From the NCBI GenBank assembly GCA_002327305.1, contig DCUZ01000111.1:1-32398 (forward strand): a stretch of 32,398 nt of DNA, given 5' to 3'. Both the position numbers and the translations under genes were made by a program. Source of the DNA: Holophagales bacterium UBA2201 (GTDB lineage Bacteria; Acidobacteriota; Thermoanaerobaculia; UBA2201). Shown one piece after another: positions 23,939 to 32,227 of the stretch; position 1 is the first letter of the stretch; the number at the start of each line of letters is the position of its first letter. The notes below the pieces were generated by a model. The model was not told where the DNA came from. It ran no database searches and was given only the letters and a program-made list of their open reading frames with translations.

Positions 23939-25808
23939 CTTCGAACGGCTGAAGGAGCAAAGTATCCGGGAATGGACGGACCTGACCGGGGGGACCCGGG
24001 CCGTCATCACCCTCGGCACGGCCTCCTGCGGGAGGGCCGCCGGGGCCATGGCCGTCCGCCGGAGCATCGAGGAGGCGCTGGCCAAGCATGGCGTGGAAGC
24101 CCGGATTCTGGAGGTGGGGTGCATCGGCTCCTGCTACCTCGAGCCGATGGTGGACGTGACCCTGCCGGGCGGTCCCCGTTTCTCCTACGGGAATGTCCAA
24201 CCCGCCTGGGCCGAACGCATCGTCGCCTCCCACTTTCTCGAGGGGAAACCCCTCGCCTCCAAGGTCGTCGGCCACTTCGGCCGGGACGCGATCGAGGGGA
24301 TCCCCGGATTCTTCGACCTGCCGATGTTCGCGCCGCAGGTGCGGATCGTCCTCAAGAACTGCGGGTTCATCGATCCGGAAAATCTCCATCATTCCATCGC
24401 CAACGGCGGCTATGCGGGGCTCCACAAGGCGCTGCAGAAGCCCCCGGGGGACGTCATCTCGGAGGTGGAGGCCGCGGGCCTGCGGGGGCGGGGCGGCGCC
24501 GGCTTCCCCACCGGCAGGAAGTGGCGGTTCTGCTCCGAAGCCGAAGGGGAGATGAAATACGTCATCTGCAACGCCGACGAGGGGGACCCGGGCGCCTTCA
24601 TGAACCGCTCCCTCATCGAAGGCGATCCCCATGCCGTCCTGGAGGGGATGCTCATCGCCGGATACGCCATCGGCGCCTCCCGGGGTTATGTCTACATCCG
24701 GGCGGAGTATCCCCTGGCCATCGAACGCCTGAAGAAGGCCATGGCGCAGATGCGCGCGGAGGGGCTTCTGGGGGAGGGCATCCTGGGGTCGCCGTTCTCC
24801 TTCGACATCGGGATCAAGGAGGGCGCCGGCGCGTTCGTCTGCGGGGAGGAGACGGCGCTGATCGCCTCCATCGAGGGACGGCGGGGGATGCCCCGGACGC
24901 GCCCCCCCTTCCCGGTCCAGGAGGGCCTGCACGGCAGGCCCACGGTCATCAACAACGTGGAGACGCTCGGGACCCTTCCCCACATCCTGCGGAACGGCGC
25001 GGCGTGGTACCGCGGCTTCGGCACGGAGGCCAACCCCGGGACCAAGACCTTTTCCCTCGTGGGCAAGATCCGGAGGACGGGGCTGATCGAAGTCCCCCTG
25101 GGGATGCCCCTGCGGAAGATCATCTTCGACATCGGGGGGGGGACGCTGAAGCCCTTCAGGGCGGTGCAGACGGGCGGCCCCTCGGGCGGTTGCCTCTCCG
25201 AGGAATTCCTCGACACCCCCGTGGGCTACGAGTCGCTGGCCAAGGCCGGCTCCATCATGGGGTCCGGCGGCCTCATCGTCATGGACACCGACACCTGTGT
25301 CGTGGATATCGCGCGCTACTTCCTCGATTTCATCCAGAAGGAGTCGTGCGGAAAGTGCACCCCCTGCAGGGTGGGGACCCGGCACATGGTCGAGATCCTG
25401 GAGCGGATCACCGGGGGGGAGGGCGAGCTCAGGGACCTGGACAAGCTCCAGCTCCTGGCGCAGACGGTCAAAAAGACCTCGCTGTGCGGATTGGGCCAGA
25501 CGGCGCCCAATCCGGTCCTGACGACGCTGGCCTATTTCCGTTCGGAATACCTCCAACACATCCAGGAGCGGTACTGCTCCGCCGTGGTGTGCCGGCCGCT
25601 GTTGGAGTACTTCATCATCCCGGAGAAATGCACGGGGTGCCAGCGGTGCGTCGCCGCGTGCCCCACGGGGGCCATCACGGGACCGCGCGCCGAAGTCCAC
25701 AACCTGGACGCCTCCAAGTGCATCAAGTGCCGTTCATGCTATGAGATCTGCCGGTTCGAGGCCATCGCCGGAAACGCCATCCAGATCCGGTCGGGGGGTG
25801 GATTATGA
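23931..25808 (+). CDS. NuoF/HndC/HydB-like NAD(P)-binding flavoprotein (second copy)
   Basis: A 625-residue flavoprotein. The N-terminal thioredoxin-like domain shows three Cys (ASCGRAAGA, VGCIGSC). GLRGRGGAGFPTGRKW and ICNADEGDPGAF bind FMN and NAD(P)H; GAGAFVCGEETALIASIEG, NNVETL, SLBB and ESCGKCTPCRVG follow, then two C-terminal [4Fe-4S] motifs CTGCQRCVAACP and CIKCRSCYEIC. This domain order is that of HydB/HndC of electron-bifurcating enzymes. It overlaps the NuoG-like gene by 4 nt. Confidence 0.94.
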   Translation: MTDFERLKEQSIREWTDLTGGTRAVITLGTASCGRAAGAMAVRRSIEEALAKHGVEARILEVGCIGSCYLEPMVDVTLPGGPRFSYGNVQPAWAERIVASHFLEGKPLASKVVGHFGRDAIEGIPGFFDLPMFAPQVRIVLKNCGFIDPENLHHSIANGGYAGLHKALQKPPGDVISEVEAAGLRGRGGAGFPTGRKWRFCSEAEGEMKYVICNADEGDPGAFMNRSLIEGDPHAVLEGMLIAGYAIGASRGYVYIRAEYPLAIERLKKAMAQMRAEGLLGEGILGSPFSFDIGIKEGAGAFVCGEETALIASIEGRRGMPRTRPPFPVQEGLHGRPTVINNVETLGTLPHILRNGAAWYRGFGTEANPGTKTFSLVGKIRRTGLIEVPLGMPLRKIIFDIGGGTLKPFRAVQTGGPSGGCLSEEFLDTPVGYESLAKAGSIMGSGGLIVMDTDTCVVDIARYFLDFIQKESCGKCTPCRVGTRHMVEILERITGGEGELRDLDKLQLLAQTVKKTSLCGLGQTAPNPVLTTLAYFRSEYLQHIQERYCSAVVCRPLLEYFIIPEKCTGCQRCVAACPTGAITGPRAEVHNLDASKCIKCRSCYEICRFEAIAGNAIQIRSGGGL

Positions 25809-28069
25809 AACTCGTCATCGACAATCGCACGGTGGAGGCCCCGGAAGGGACCACGATCCTGGATGCGGCGCGTCATAGCGGCGTCGCCATTCCCTCCCTG
25901 TGTTCACACCCGGAGTTGACCCCGTACGGCGGGTGCCGTCTCTGCATCGTGGAGGTGGAGGGGATGCGGGGGTTTCCCACGGCCTGCACCACGCGGGCCG
26001 AGGAGGGGATGACGGTGCGGACCGTCACGGCCGAGATCCGGCAGCTCCGGCGCGAGGTCCTGCAATTGATCCTGAGCGAACATCCCGCCTCCTGTCTCAT
26101 GTGCGAGGAGGCGGAGGCCTGCGCGTCGTTCCAGACCACCATCCGCAAGGCGGGCGTCACGACGGGATGCCGCACCTGCACCAACGACGGCCGGTGCGAC
26201 CTGCAGGAGGTCGTGGAGAGCGTGGGCCTGGAGGAGATCGCCTACCCCATCTACTACCGGAACATTCCGGTGGAAAAGGACGATCCCTTTTACGACCGCG
26301 ACTACAACCTGTGCATCCTGTGCGGCCGGTGCGTCCGCATCTGCCAGGAGGTCCGGATGAACGGCACGCTCGCCTTCAAGCAGCGGGGCCGGCGGACCAC
26401 CATCGGCCCGGCCTTCGACCGCTCCCATCTTGAGGCGGGATGCGAATTTTGCGGCGCCTGCCTCTCCGTCTGCCCCACCGGGACCCTGGGCGAAAAAGGG
26501 AGGAAATGGGCCGGCGCGCCCGACGCGACAACCGCCTCGGCGTGTCCCTTCTGCGGCCTGGCGTGCGACCTCCAGATCCTGGCGCGAAAGGACACGATTA
26601 TCGGGACCCTGCCGCCGGACACCGGGACCTGTTCCGGGGGGACGCTCTGCGTCAAGGGGCGTTTCTGCGTGCCCGAGGCCGCCAACCATCCGGACCGCCT
26701 GGCCGGGCCGGCGGCCCGCGTGGAGGGCGGGGTGCTGGGAGTCCCCATGGAAGAGGCCATCCAGCGCGCGGCCGGGCTCCTGAAGGGCGTGGAAGGGGGG
26801 GCGTTCGCGATGCTCCTCTCCCCCGACCTTTCCCTGGAGGACCTCTGGGTGGCGGGGCGTTTCGCCCGGGAGGTCATGAAAAGCGACCGTCTCGCCTCAA
26901 CCGCCGTCGAGGCCCTGGGACCGGCCGTCGGCCCGTTCCTGGAGGTAGCGGCGGGGAACCGTCTTGCGGATATCGGGGAGAGCGATTGCATCGTGGCCGT
27001 CGGCGCGGATTTCTCGTACGGGTTTTCCCCGATCGCCTTGAGGATCATGGCGGAGGCCCGTTCCGGCCGCCGGTATATCCGGGTCGGCGCGATCGAGGAC
27101 CCCACCGCCAAGCTCGCCCGGGAGAGCCACCCCCACCCCCTGGCGCAGGAGTCCGCCTTCCTTGAGCATCTCATCGCCTCCGCACACCGGCCCCTTTTCG
27201 TTCTCGGGCCCGACGTGCTGTTCCCCGACAACGCCGAGGCCGTCCTCGCGGCCGTGCGGAACTTCACGCGGTCGGGCCGCGCGAAGGCGCTGGCCCTCCT
27301 GCCGCACCACAACCTCTTCGGCCTGGCCGCCCTGCTCGGCGACACGCTGGAGCGCGGCGCTTCCGCGCTGTTGAACGACGGCGCGATCAGGGTCCTCTAC
27401 TGCCTGGAAAACCTGCCCGGCGGCCCCAGGCCCGCCGCCGTGTCGGTGATCCACCAGAGCCCTTTCCGCCCCCCCGCCTCCTCGGCCGACCTGGTCCTGC
27501 CTGCGGCGGGGATGGGAGAGGCGCCGGGGACCGTGCTCACGCTGGACGGACAGCCGGCCGTCGTGCGGCAGGCCGTCGGCCCCCGGGGAACGGCCCTGCC
27601 CGACTGGAAGATCCTGTCCGCGATCGCTACGGCCATGGGCCGGACGGATTTCAACTACGCGGACGCCGGGGAAATCCGAAGGGAGATGCCGCCCTCCTTC
27701 GCCCTCAAGCCCCTCCGGTCGCTGGAAGGTCAGACACGGGGTCCTGCCGCGGCACCCCCCGCGAATCAGCCGTTCCTCCTGCACCGGCGCCCCCCGTATG
27801 AATCCTTCCGGGGCGTGGCGCTGAACGCGCTGGTCCCGGGGTTCGCGGACCTTCTGCCCTCCGGCCATATCGCCATCAACCCCGGGGATGCGGCTCGCCT
27901 GGGGACGACGGACGGGGACATCGTGCGGGTGGAGGCCGGGGGCGCAGCGGCCGAATTCCCCGTCAAACCCTCCCCACGCCTGACCCCCGGAACGCTGGTC
28001 CTCATCCACGCGGACCCTTCCGCCCGGTTCCCATCCAACCCGTGCGCCGTGAATCTGAGGAGGCGGTGA
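25805..28069 (+). CDS. NuoG/FdhA-like subunit without catalytic Cys/Sec
   Basis: A 754-residue protein. It has a [2Fe-2S] domain (LCSHPELTPYGGCRLC), a His-Cys [4Fe-4S] motif (EHPASCLMC), another Cys set (CRTCTNDGRC), two ferredoxin motifs (CILCGRCVRIC, CEFCGACLSVCP) and the Mo-enzyme [4Fe-4S] domain (ACPFCGLAC..LCVKGRF). The later part has the molybdopterin-oxidoreductase fold and a C-terminal NPGDAARLGTTDGDIVRVEA dinucleotide-binding segment. At the expected active site there is no Cys or Sec context, as in NuoG, so it is probably an electron-transfer scaffold rather than a formate dehydrogenase. It joins the NuoEF-like pair to the Nfn-like subunits encoded next. Confidence 0.9.
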   Translation: MKLVIDNRTVEAPEGTTILDAARHSGVAIPSLCSHPELTPYGGCRLCIVEVEGMRGFPTACTTRAEEGMTVRTVTAEIRQLRREVLQLILSEHPASCLMCEEAEACASFQTTIRKAGVTTGCRTCTNDGRCDLQEVVESVGLEEIAYPIYYRNIPVEKDDPFYDRDYNLCILCGRCVRICQEVRMNGTLAFKQRGRRTTIGPAFDRSHLEAGCEFCGACLSVCPTGTLGEKGRKWAGAPDATTASACPFCGLACDLQILARKDTIIGTLPPDTGTCSGGTLCVKGRFCVPEAANHPDRLAGPAARVEGGVLGVPMEEAIQRAAGLLKGVEGGAFAMLLSPDLSLEDLWVAGRFAREVMKSDRLASTAVEALGPAVGPFLEVAAGNRLADIGESDCIVAVGADFSYGFSPIALRIMAEARSGRRYIRVGAIEDPTAKLARESHPHPLAQESAFLEHLIASAHRPLFVLGPDVLFPDNAEAVLAAVRNFTRSGRAKALALLPHHNLFGLAALLGDTLERGASALLNDGAIRVLYCLENLPGGPRPAAVSVIHQSPFRPPASSADLVLPAAGMGEAPGTVLTLDGQPAVVRQAVGPRGTALPDWKILSAIATAMGRTDFNYADAGEIRREMPPSFALKPLRSLEGQTRGPAAAPPANQPFLLHRRPPYESFRGVALNALVPGFADLLPSGHIAINPGDAARLGTTDGDIVRVEAGGAAAEFPVKPSPRLTPGTLVLIHADPSARFPSNPCAVNLRRR

Positions 28070-28902
28070 TGTTCGCCATCGTCGAAAGCCAACCCCTCGT
28101 CCCCAACCTGTACCGGATGGTCGTCGAAGCCCCCCCCGTGGCGGCACAGGTGAAGCCGGGGCAGTTCGTCATCGTCCAGGCCGTCGAATTCGGCGAGCGG
28201 ATCCCGCTGTCGGTGGCGGACTGGGACGCCGAGGCGGGGACCCTCACCCTCATCTTCATGGAAGTGGGAAAAACCACCTCCGCCCTGGCGGCCAAAAAGA
28301 GGGGCGATGCGCTTCCCACCGTCGTGGGGCCGCTCGGCAACCCCACGGTCATCGAGCCGTTCGGATCGGTGGTGTGCGTCGCAGGATGCTACGGGATCGG
28401 CTCCATCCTCCCCGTGGCGCGGGCGCTGAAGGCGGCGGGCAACCGCGTCACGGTGGCGATCGAGGGGCGCAGCGCCTATCTGCTCTACGGGCGGGAGGCG
28501 CTGCGCGGACACTGCGACACCCTCATCGAGATCACGCGCGACGGGAGCCGGGGGTTCAAGGGCCATATCGGCAGGCTCCCCGAGATCCTGCGGGAGAAGG
28601 GGGTGACGGCCGACCGCTTCATCGTCAACGGATGCACCTTCCTGATGCGCCGGGCCTCGCAGGTCTTCGAACCGGCCGGCGTCCCCGTCATCGTCAGCCT
28701 CAATCCCATCATGATCGACGGCACCGGAATGTGCGGGGTGTGCCGCCTGACCTATGACGGCAAGATGAAGTTCGCCTGCGTGGACGGGCCCGATTTCGAC
28801 GGGCGCCTCGTGGACTGGGAGGAATTCCTGAAACGCCGGAAACAGTACGTGGACGAGGAGCTGATCCCCGTCCATCACACGGGCCACACCCGGTGCTATT
28901 AG
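28069..28902 (+). CDS. nfnA: NfnA/SudB-like ferredoxin-NAD(P) reductase subunit
   Basis: A 277-residue protein of the NfnA (sulfide dehydrogenase B) family. The FAD domain shows KPGQFVIVQ and RIPLSVADWD; the NAD(P) domain shows VAGCYGIGSILPVARAL. The C-terminal GTGMCGVCRLTYDGKMKFACVDGPDFDG holds the [2Fe-2S] ligands, as in the family. GAGGAGGCGGTG precedes the ATG, which shares one base with the NuoG-like stop (TGATG). With NfnB it can catalyse flavin-based bifurcation between NADPH, NADH and ferredoxin. Confidence 0.93.
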   Translation: MFAIVESQPLVPNLYRMVVEAPPVAAQVKPGQFVIVQAVEFGERIPLSVADWDAEAGTLTLIFMEVGKTTSALAAKKRGDALPTVVGPLGNPTVIEPFGSVVCVAGCYGIGSILPVARALKAAGNRVTVAIEGRSAYLLYGREALRGHCDTLIEITRDGSRGFKGHIGRLPEILREKGVTADRFIVNGCTFLMRRASQVFEPAGVPVIVSLNPIMIDGTGMCGVCRLTYDGKMKFACVDGPDFDGRLVDWEEFLKRRKQYVDEELIPVHHTGHTRCY

Positions 28903-28913
28903 GAGGCCGAGCC

Positions 28914-30332
28914 ATGAGCGAACCGACGACCCCGCCCAAAAAGATGAACCTGAACCGGGAGGAGATGCCCAAACAGCCCGCCGTCGTCCGGCGCGGCAAC
29001 TTCATGGAGGTGGCCCTCGGCTATCCCCTCGAGACGGCCCGACGGGAGGCCTCCCGCTGCATCCAGTGCAAGAAACCCCTATGCGTCGCCGGCTGTCCCG
29101 TGGAGATCGACATCCCGGGGTTCATCCGGCACATCGCCTCGGGGGACCTGCCCCAGGCCGCGCGCGTCCTGAAGTCGAAGAACTGCCTGCCGGCGATCTG
29201 CGGCCGGGTGTGCCCGCAGGAGGAGCAGTGCGAGGCCAGGTGCGTCCTGGAAAAGAAGGGCGCGGCCGTGGCCATCGGCCGCCTGGAGCGGTTCATCGCC
29301 GACTGGGAGGCCGCCCAGGGAACGATGGAAATGCCCCTGATCCCGAAATCCACCGGCAAGCGGGTGGCCGTCATCGGGTCGGGCCCCGCCGGGATCACCG
29401 TGGCCGGGGACCTGATCAAGCTGGGGCACGCCGTCACGATCTACGAGGCCCTTCACGAGCCCGGTGGGGTCCTCACCTACGGCATCCCCGAGTTCCGCCT
29501 CCCCAAGGCCATCGTCAAGCGGGAGGTGGACTACGTCCGGGCCCTGGGAGTGGATCTGGTCCTCAATTTCGTCGTGGGGCTGACCAGGACGCTGGACCAG
29601 ATCCTCGACGAATACGACGCCGCCTTCGTCGGAACGGGGGCGGGCCTGCCGTGGTTCATGGACATCCCCGGCGAGAACCTCAACGGCGTCTATTCGGCCA
29701 ACGAGTACCTGACGCGGATGAACCTCATGCGCGGCTTCCTCTATCCCCGCTCCGACACGCCCATCAAGAAACAGACGCGGGTGGCCGTGGTGGGAGGCGG
29801 CAACGTGGCCATGGACTGCGCCCGCACCGCCCTGCGGCTCGGTGCGGCGGAGGTGCGGATCGTCTACCGCCGCTCCCGCCAGGAACTTCCGGCCCGTCTG
29901 GAGGAGATCGAGAACGCCGAGGAGGAGGGGGTCATCTTCGAATACCTGACCCTGCCGATCCGCTACAACGGGGACGACGACGGTTGGATCCTGAACATGG
30001 AGGCTCTGCGGATGGAGTTGGGGGAGCCCGACGCCTCCGGCCGCCGCCGGCCCGTCAAGGTCGAGGGGTCGGAGTTCCTCCTTCCCGTGGATGCCGCGGT
30101 CTGCGCCATCGGCAACAGCCCCAACCCTCTCATTCCGCGCACTTCGGCGGGCTTCGAGATCGGGAAGGGGGGAAACATCGTCGCGGACCCCGCCACGGGG
30201 AAGACCGCGAAGGACCGCGTGTGGGCCGGGGGGGACATCGTCACCGGCGCCGCCACGGTCATCCTCGCCATGGGGGCCGGTCGCGTCGCCGCCCGCGCCA
30301 TGCACGAATATTTGACGGGGGAAAAGGTCTAA
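28914..30332 (+). CDS. nfnB: NfnB/GltD-like NADPH-binding subunit
   Basis: A 472-residue NfnB (SudA, gltA-type) protein. N-terminal cysteines CIQCKKPLCVAGCPV and CGRVCPQEEQCEARC bind two [4Fe-4S] clusters; VIGSGPAGITVAGDL binds FAD, VVGGGNVAMDCARTAL binds NAD(P)H, followed by YRRSRQELPAR and AGGDIVTGAATVILAMGAGR. The length matches NfnB. AGGAGGCC precedes the ATG, 11 nt after nfnA. It ends the operon. The C-terminal location of nfnAB behind NuoEFG-like genes suggests one large assembly linking NAD(H), NADP(H) and ferredoxin. Confidence 0.95.
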   Translation: MSEPTTPPKKMNLNREEMPKQPAVVRRGNFMEVALGYPLETARREASRCIQCKKPLCVAGCPVEIDIPGFIRHIASGDLPQAARVLKSKNCLPAICGRVCPQEEQCEARCVLEKKGAAVAIGRLERFIADWEAAQGTMEMPLIPKSTGKRVAVIGSGPAGITVAGDLIKLGHAVTIYEALHEPGGVLTYGIPEFRLPKAIVKREVDYVRALGVDLVLNFVVGLTRTLDQILDEYDAAFVGTGAGLPWFMDIPGENLNGVYSANEYLTRMNLMRGFLYPRSDTPIKKQTRVAVVGGGNVAMDCARTALRLGAAEVRIVYRRSRQELPARLEEIENAEEEGVIFEYLTLPIRYNGDDDGWILNMEALRMELGEPDASGRRRPVKVEGSEFLLPVDAAVCAIGNSPNPLIPRTSAGFEIGKGGNIVADPATGKTAKDRVWAGGDIVTGAATVILAMGAGRVAARAMHEYLTGEKV

Positions 30333-30449
30333 CCCGGGCTCCAGGAAGCCGGCGACCGTCCGTTGCCCGCGGGCTCCGGGTGAAGGGACTGCTCCGCGTG
30401 TGGCGTCGGCAGGGACACCGCGGAGTTTGAGCCCGGGGTCCCAAAGGGC

Positions 30450-30476
30450 GAGCCCCGCGCGGCGTGCACGGGGCTC
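30450..30476. terminator. Hairpin after nfnB
   Basis: GAGCCCCG and CGGGGCTC form a perfect 8-bp stem with an 11-nt loop between the ends of nfnB (plus) and the small gene (minus). No T-run follows on either strand. It may act as a bidirectional terminator. The rest of 30333-30525 holds nothing I can name. Confidence 0.45.
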
Positions 30477-30525
30477 TATGATAAGGATGTATTGTTGCGG
30501 CCATGGGCCGCTATGGGCCTTGACT

Positions 30526-30693
30526 TTACGCGGCCTTCCGCCTCACCTCCATCCCGGCGGCGGCCCCTTCCTTTTTGCCGCCCCGCAGGTCTTGCACCAG
30601 GGCCAGCACCACTTTGCCGAGGTAATACATCACCACCAGCCCCAGCAGCGCGTTAACCACATTCAACCAAAACCAAGCATTGAGAGCGAACAT
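30526..30693 (-). CDS. 55-residue membrane protein under a sigma-54-like promoter
   Basis: A small gene: ATG at 30693 follows AAAGGAG at good distance. The product has one long hydrophobic helix (about residues 8-35: WLNVVNALLGLVVMYYLGKV and on) and a basic, Gly/Ala-rich cytoplasmic tail (DLRGGKKEGAAAGMEVRRKAA). The open frame extends upstream to 30750 but the ribosome-binding site supports 30693. It is alone, divergent from the NtrC-family gene, and behind a near-consensus sigma-54 promoter with an enhancer site, so it is unlikely to be chance. Function unknown; a membrane anchor or modulator of a redox complex is possible. Confidence 0.75.
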   Translation of the reverse strand: MFALNAWFWLNVVNALLGLVVMYYLGKVVLALVQDLRGGKKEGAAAGMEVRRKAA

Positions 30694-30753
30694 TTTGAAC
30701 TCCTTTCCGGATCGCTTTACCCCGACGCCCCTCTTCGATCCACCCATCATATA

Positions 30754-30770
30754 TGCATGGTCCGTGCCAG
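30754..30770 (-). promoter_or_regulatory. Near-consensus sigma-54 promoter for the small membrane protein
   Basis: The minus strand reads CTGGCACGGACCATGCA: a perfect -24 box TGGCACG and ATGCA at -12 (one mismatch), with GG-N10-GC spacing. A start near 30742 gives a leader of about 50 nt. The palindrome at 30819-30835 is 51 bp upstream of the GG. Confidence 0.78.
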
Positions 30771-30801
30771 CCCATTACAGCTGTTTTACAGCGAAATATG
30801 A

Positions 30802-30829
30802 TTGATATTCCAACTTACTGTTGTATTTT
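30802..30829 (+). promoter_or_regulatory. Candidate sigma-70 promoter of the NtrC-family gene, overlapped by the palindrome
   Basis: TTGATA (30802-30807), 16 nt, TATTTT (30824-30829). The -10 box lies inside the palindrome 30819-30835, so a bound regulator would block this promoter. A start near 30836 leaves only about 11 nt before the ATG at 30848, and no Shine-Dalgarno sequence is seen. Confidence 0.45.
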
Positions 30830-30835
30830 GCAACA
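30819..30835. promoter_or_regulatory. Palindromic operator/UAS, second copy
   Basis: TGTTGTATTTTGCAACA matches 15 of 17 bases of the perfect palindrome at 9451-9467, with one arm mismatch. It sits between the sigma-54 promoter of the small gene and the regulator gene, so it could serve as enhancer for the first and operator for the second. Confidence 0.68.
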
Positions 30836-30847
30836 AATAATGCTACC

Positions 30848-32227
30848 ATGCATTCCGTGAGTACTAATACGGGTCTATCGGTCCTTCTGGTCGACGACGA
30901 AGAGATCGTCCGGGAATCGCTCTATGCCTGGCTCAAAGGGGAGGGGTATGCCGTGACGGCTGCGGGATCGGGCGAGGCGGCCCTGGAGGCGCTCAAGGCC
31001 CGGGCGGTGGACCTGGCCCTCATCGACCTGAAGATGCCGGGGATGGACGGGATCGAACTGCTCAAGAGGATCCGCCAGGCGCGGCCGGAGGTGCTGTGCA
31101 TCATCGTCACGGCCCACGGTTCCATTGACCGGGCCGTGGAAGCCATGAAACTGGGCGCTTATGATTTCGTCACCAAGCCCTTCAATCCCGAGGAGGTTTC
31201 GCTGCTGGTCCAGCGGATCGGGGACCATGTCAATCTGATCCGGGAGAACCGCATCCTCAAGGCCAAAGTCGGGAACCAGGCCGCCTTCGATGCCATGGTC
31301 TCCTGCAGCGATAAGATGGGTCGGCTGTTCGAGACCGCCCGGCAGGTGGCCGCCAGCAAGGCCACGGTCCTGATTTTGGGCGAGAGCGGCACGGGGAAGG
31401 AACTTCTGGCACAGGCCATCCATCAGGAAAGCGCCCGGCGGGACCACCCCTTCATCCCCGTCTCCTGCGCAGCCCTCAGCGAAAGCCTCCTGGAGGATGA
31501 GATCTTCGGACACGAGAAGGGGGCCTTTACCGATGCCCGGGAGGAGCGGAAGGGAAAATTCGAGCTGGCCCATCGGGGCACCCTTTTCCTGGATGAGATC
31601 GGGGACATCAGCCCCAAACTGCAGTTGGACCTTCTGAGGGTCATCCAGGAGCGGGAGTTCACCCGCCTGGGCGGGAGCAAACTCATACGGGTGGACGTCC
31701 GCATCATCAGCGCCACCAACCGCAACATCGAGAAAACGGTCTTCGAGGGCGGCTTCCGGGAGGACCTGTATTACCGTCTGAATGTCATCACCCTGGCCAT
31801 TCCGCCCCTGAGAGAGCGCAAGGAGGACATCCCCCTCCTGGCCCGCCATTTCCTCCACAAATTCGCGATGGAAACGCAACGGGAGGAGGAGATCGCCCTG
31901 GGCAGGGAGGCGATGCGGTTGCTCCTGGATTACCCCTTCCCCGGCAATGTACGGGAGCTGGAAGGGGCCATGGAGCACGCGGTGATCCTGTGCAAGGGGA
32001 ACGTCATCGCCCCGGAGGATCTTCCCGCGCGGCTTCAGCGGCCGCGGCCCTCCGGCGGGGAGGAGGGCATTCGTTCCCTGGAGGAGTTGGAGAGGGCCCA
32101 CATCGCCGCGGTCCTGGAGGAATGCGCGGGCAATGTCTCCAAAGCCAGCCGCATCCTCGGCATCGATCGCAGCACGCTCTACCTCAAGATCGAGAAATAC
32201 GGGATCCCCAAGAAAGGGAAGGGATAA
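30848..32227 (+). CDS. NtrC-family sigma-54-dependent response regulator
   Basis: A 459-residue three-domain regulator. The receiver has D16/D17 and the phosphoacceptor D60 (LIDLKMPGMDG), with VTKPF near 108-112. The AAA+ domain has Walker A GESGTGKE (178-185), GAFTDA (225-230) in place of GAFTGA, and Walker B TLFLDEIGD (245-253). The C terminus is a Fis-type HTH (ECAGNVSKASRILGIDRSTLYLKIEKYGI). No histidine kinase is visible before the window ends. ATG 30848 is chosen over the upstream open frame, which runs into the palindrome; GTG 30857 is also possible. It is the obvious candidate to bind the two TGTTGC-type palindromes and activate the two sigma-54-like promoters. Confidence 0.93.
   Translation: MHSVSTNTGLSVLLVDDEEIVRESLYAWLKGEGYAVTAAGSGEAALEALKARAVDLALIDLKMPGMDGIELLKRIRQARPEVLCIIVTAHGSIDRAVEAMKLGAYDFVTKPFNPEEVSLLVQRIGDHVNLIRENRILKAKVGNQAAFDAMVSCSDKMGRLFETARQVAASKATVLILGESGTGKELLAQAIHQESARRDHPFIPVSCAALSESLLEDEIFGHEKGAFTDAREERKGKFELAHRGTLFLDEIGDISPKLQLDLLRVIQEREFTRLGGSKLIRVDVRIISATNRNIEKTVFEGGFREDLYYRLNVITLAIPPLRERKEDIPLLARHFLHKFAMETQREEEIALGREAMRLLLDYPFPGNVRELEGAMEHAVILCKGNVIAPEDLPARLQRPRPSGGEEGIRSLEELERAHIAAVLEECAGNVSKASRILGIDRSTLYLKIEKYGIPKKGKG

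Noticed and set aside
25805..28069. A third formate dehydrogenase catalytic subunit
   Set aside because: It has the Mo-enzyme fold and Fe-S domain, but no Cys/Sec active-site context; NuoG-like is the safer call.
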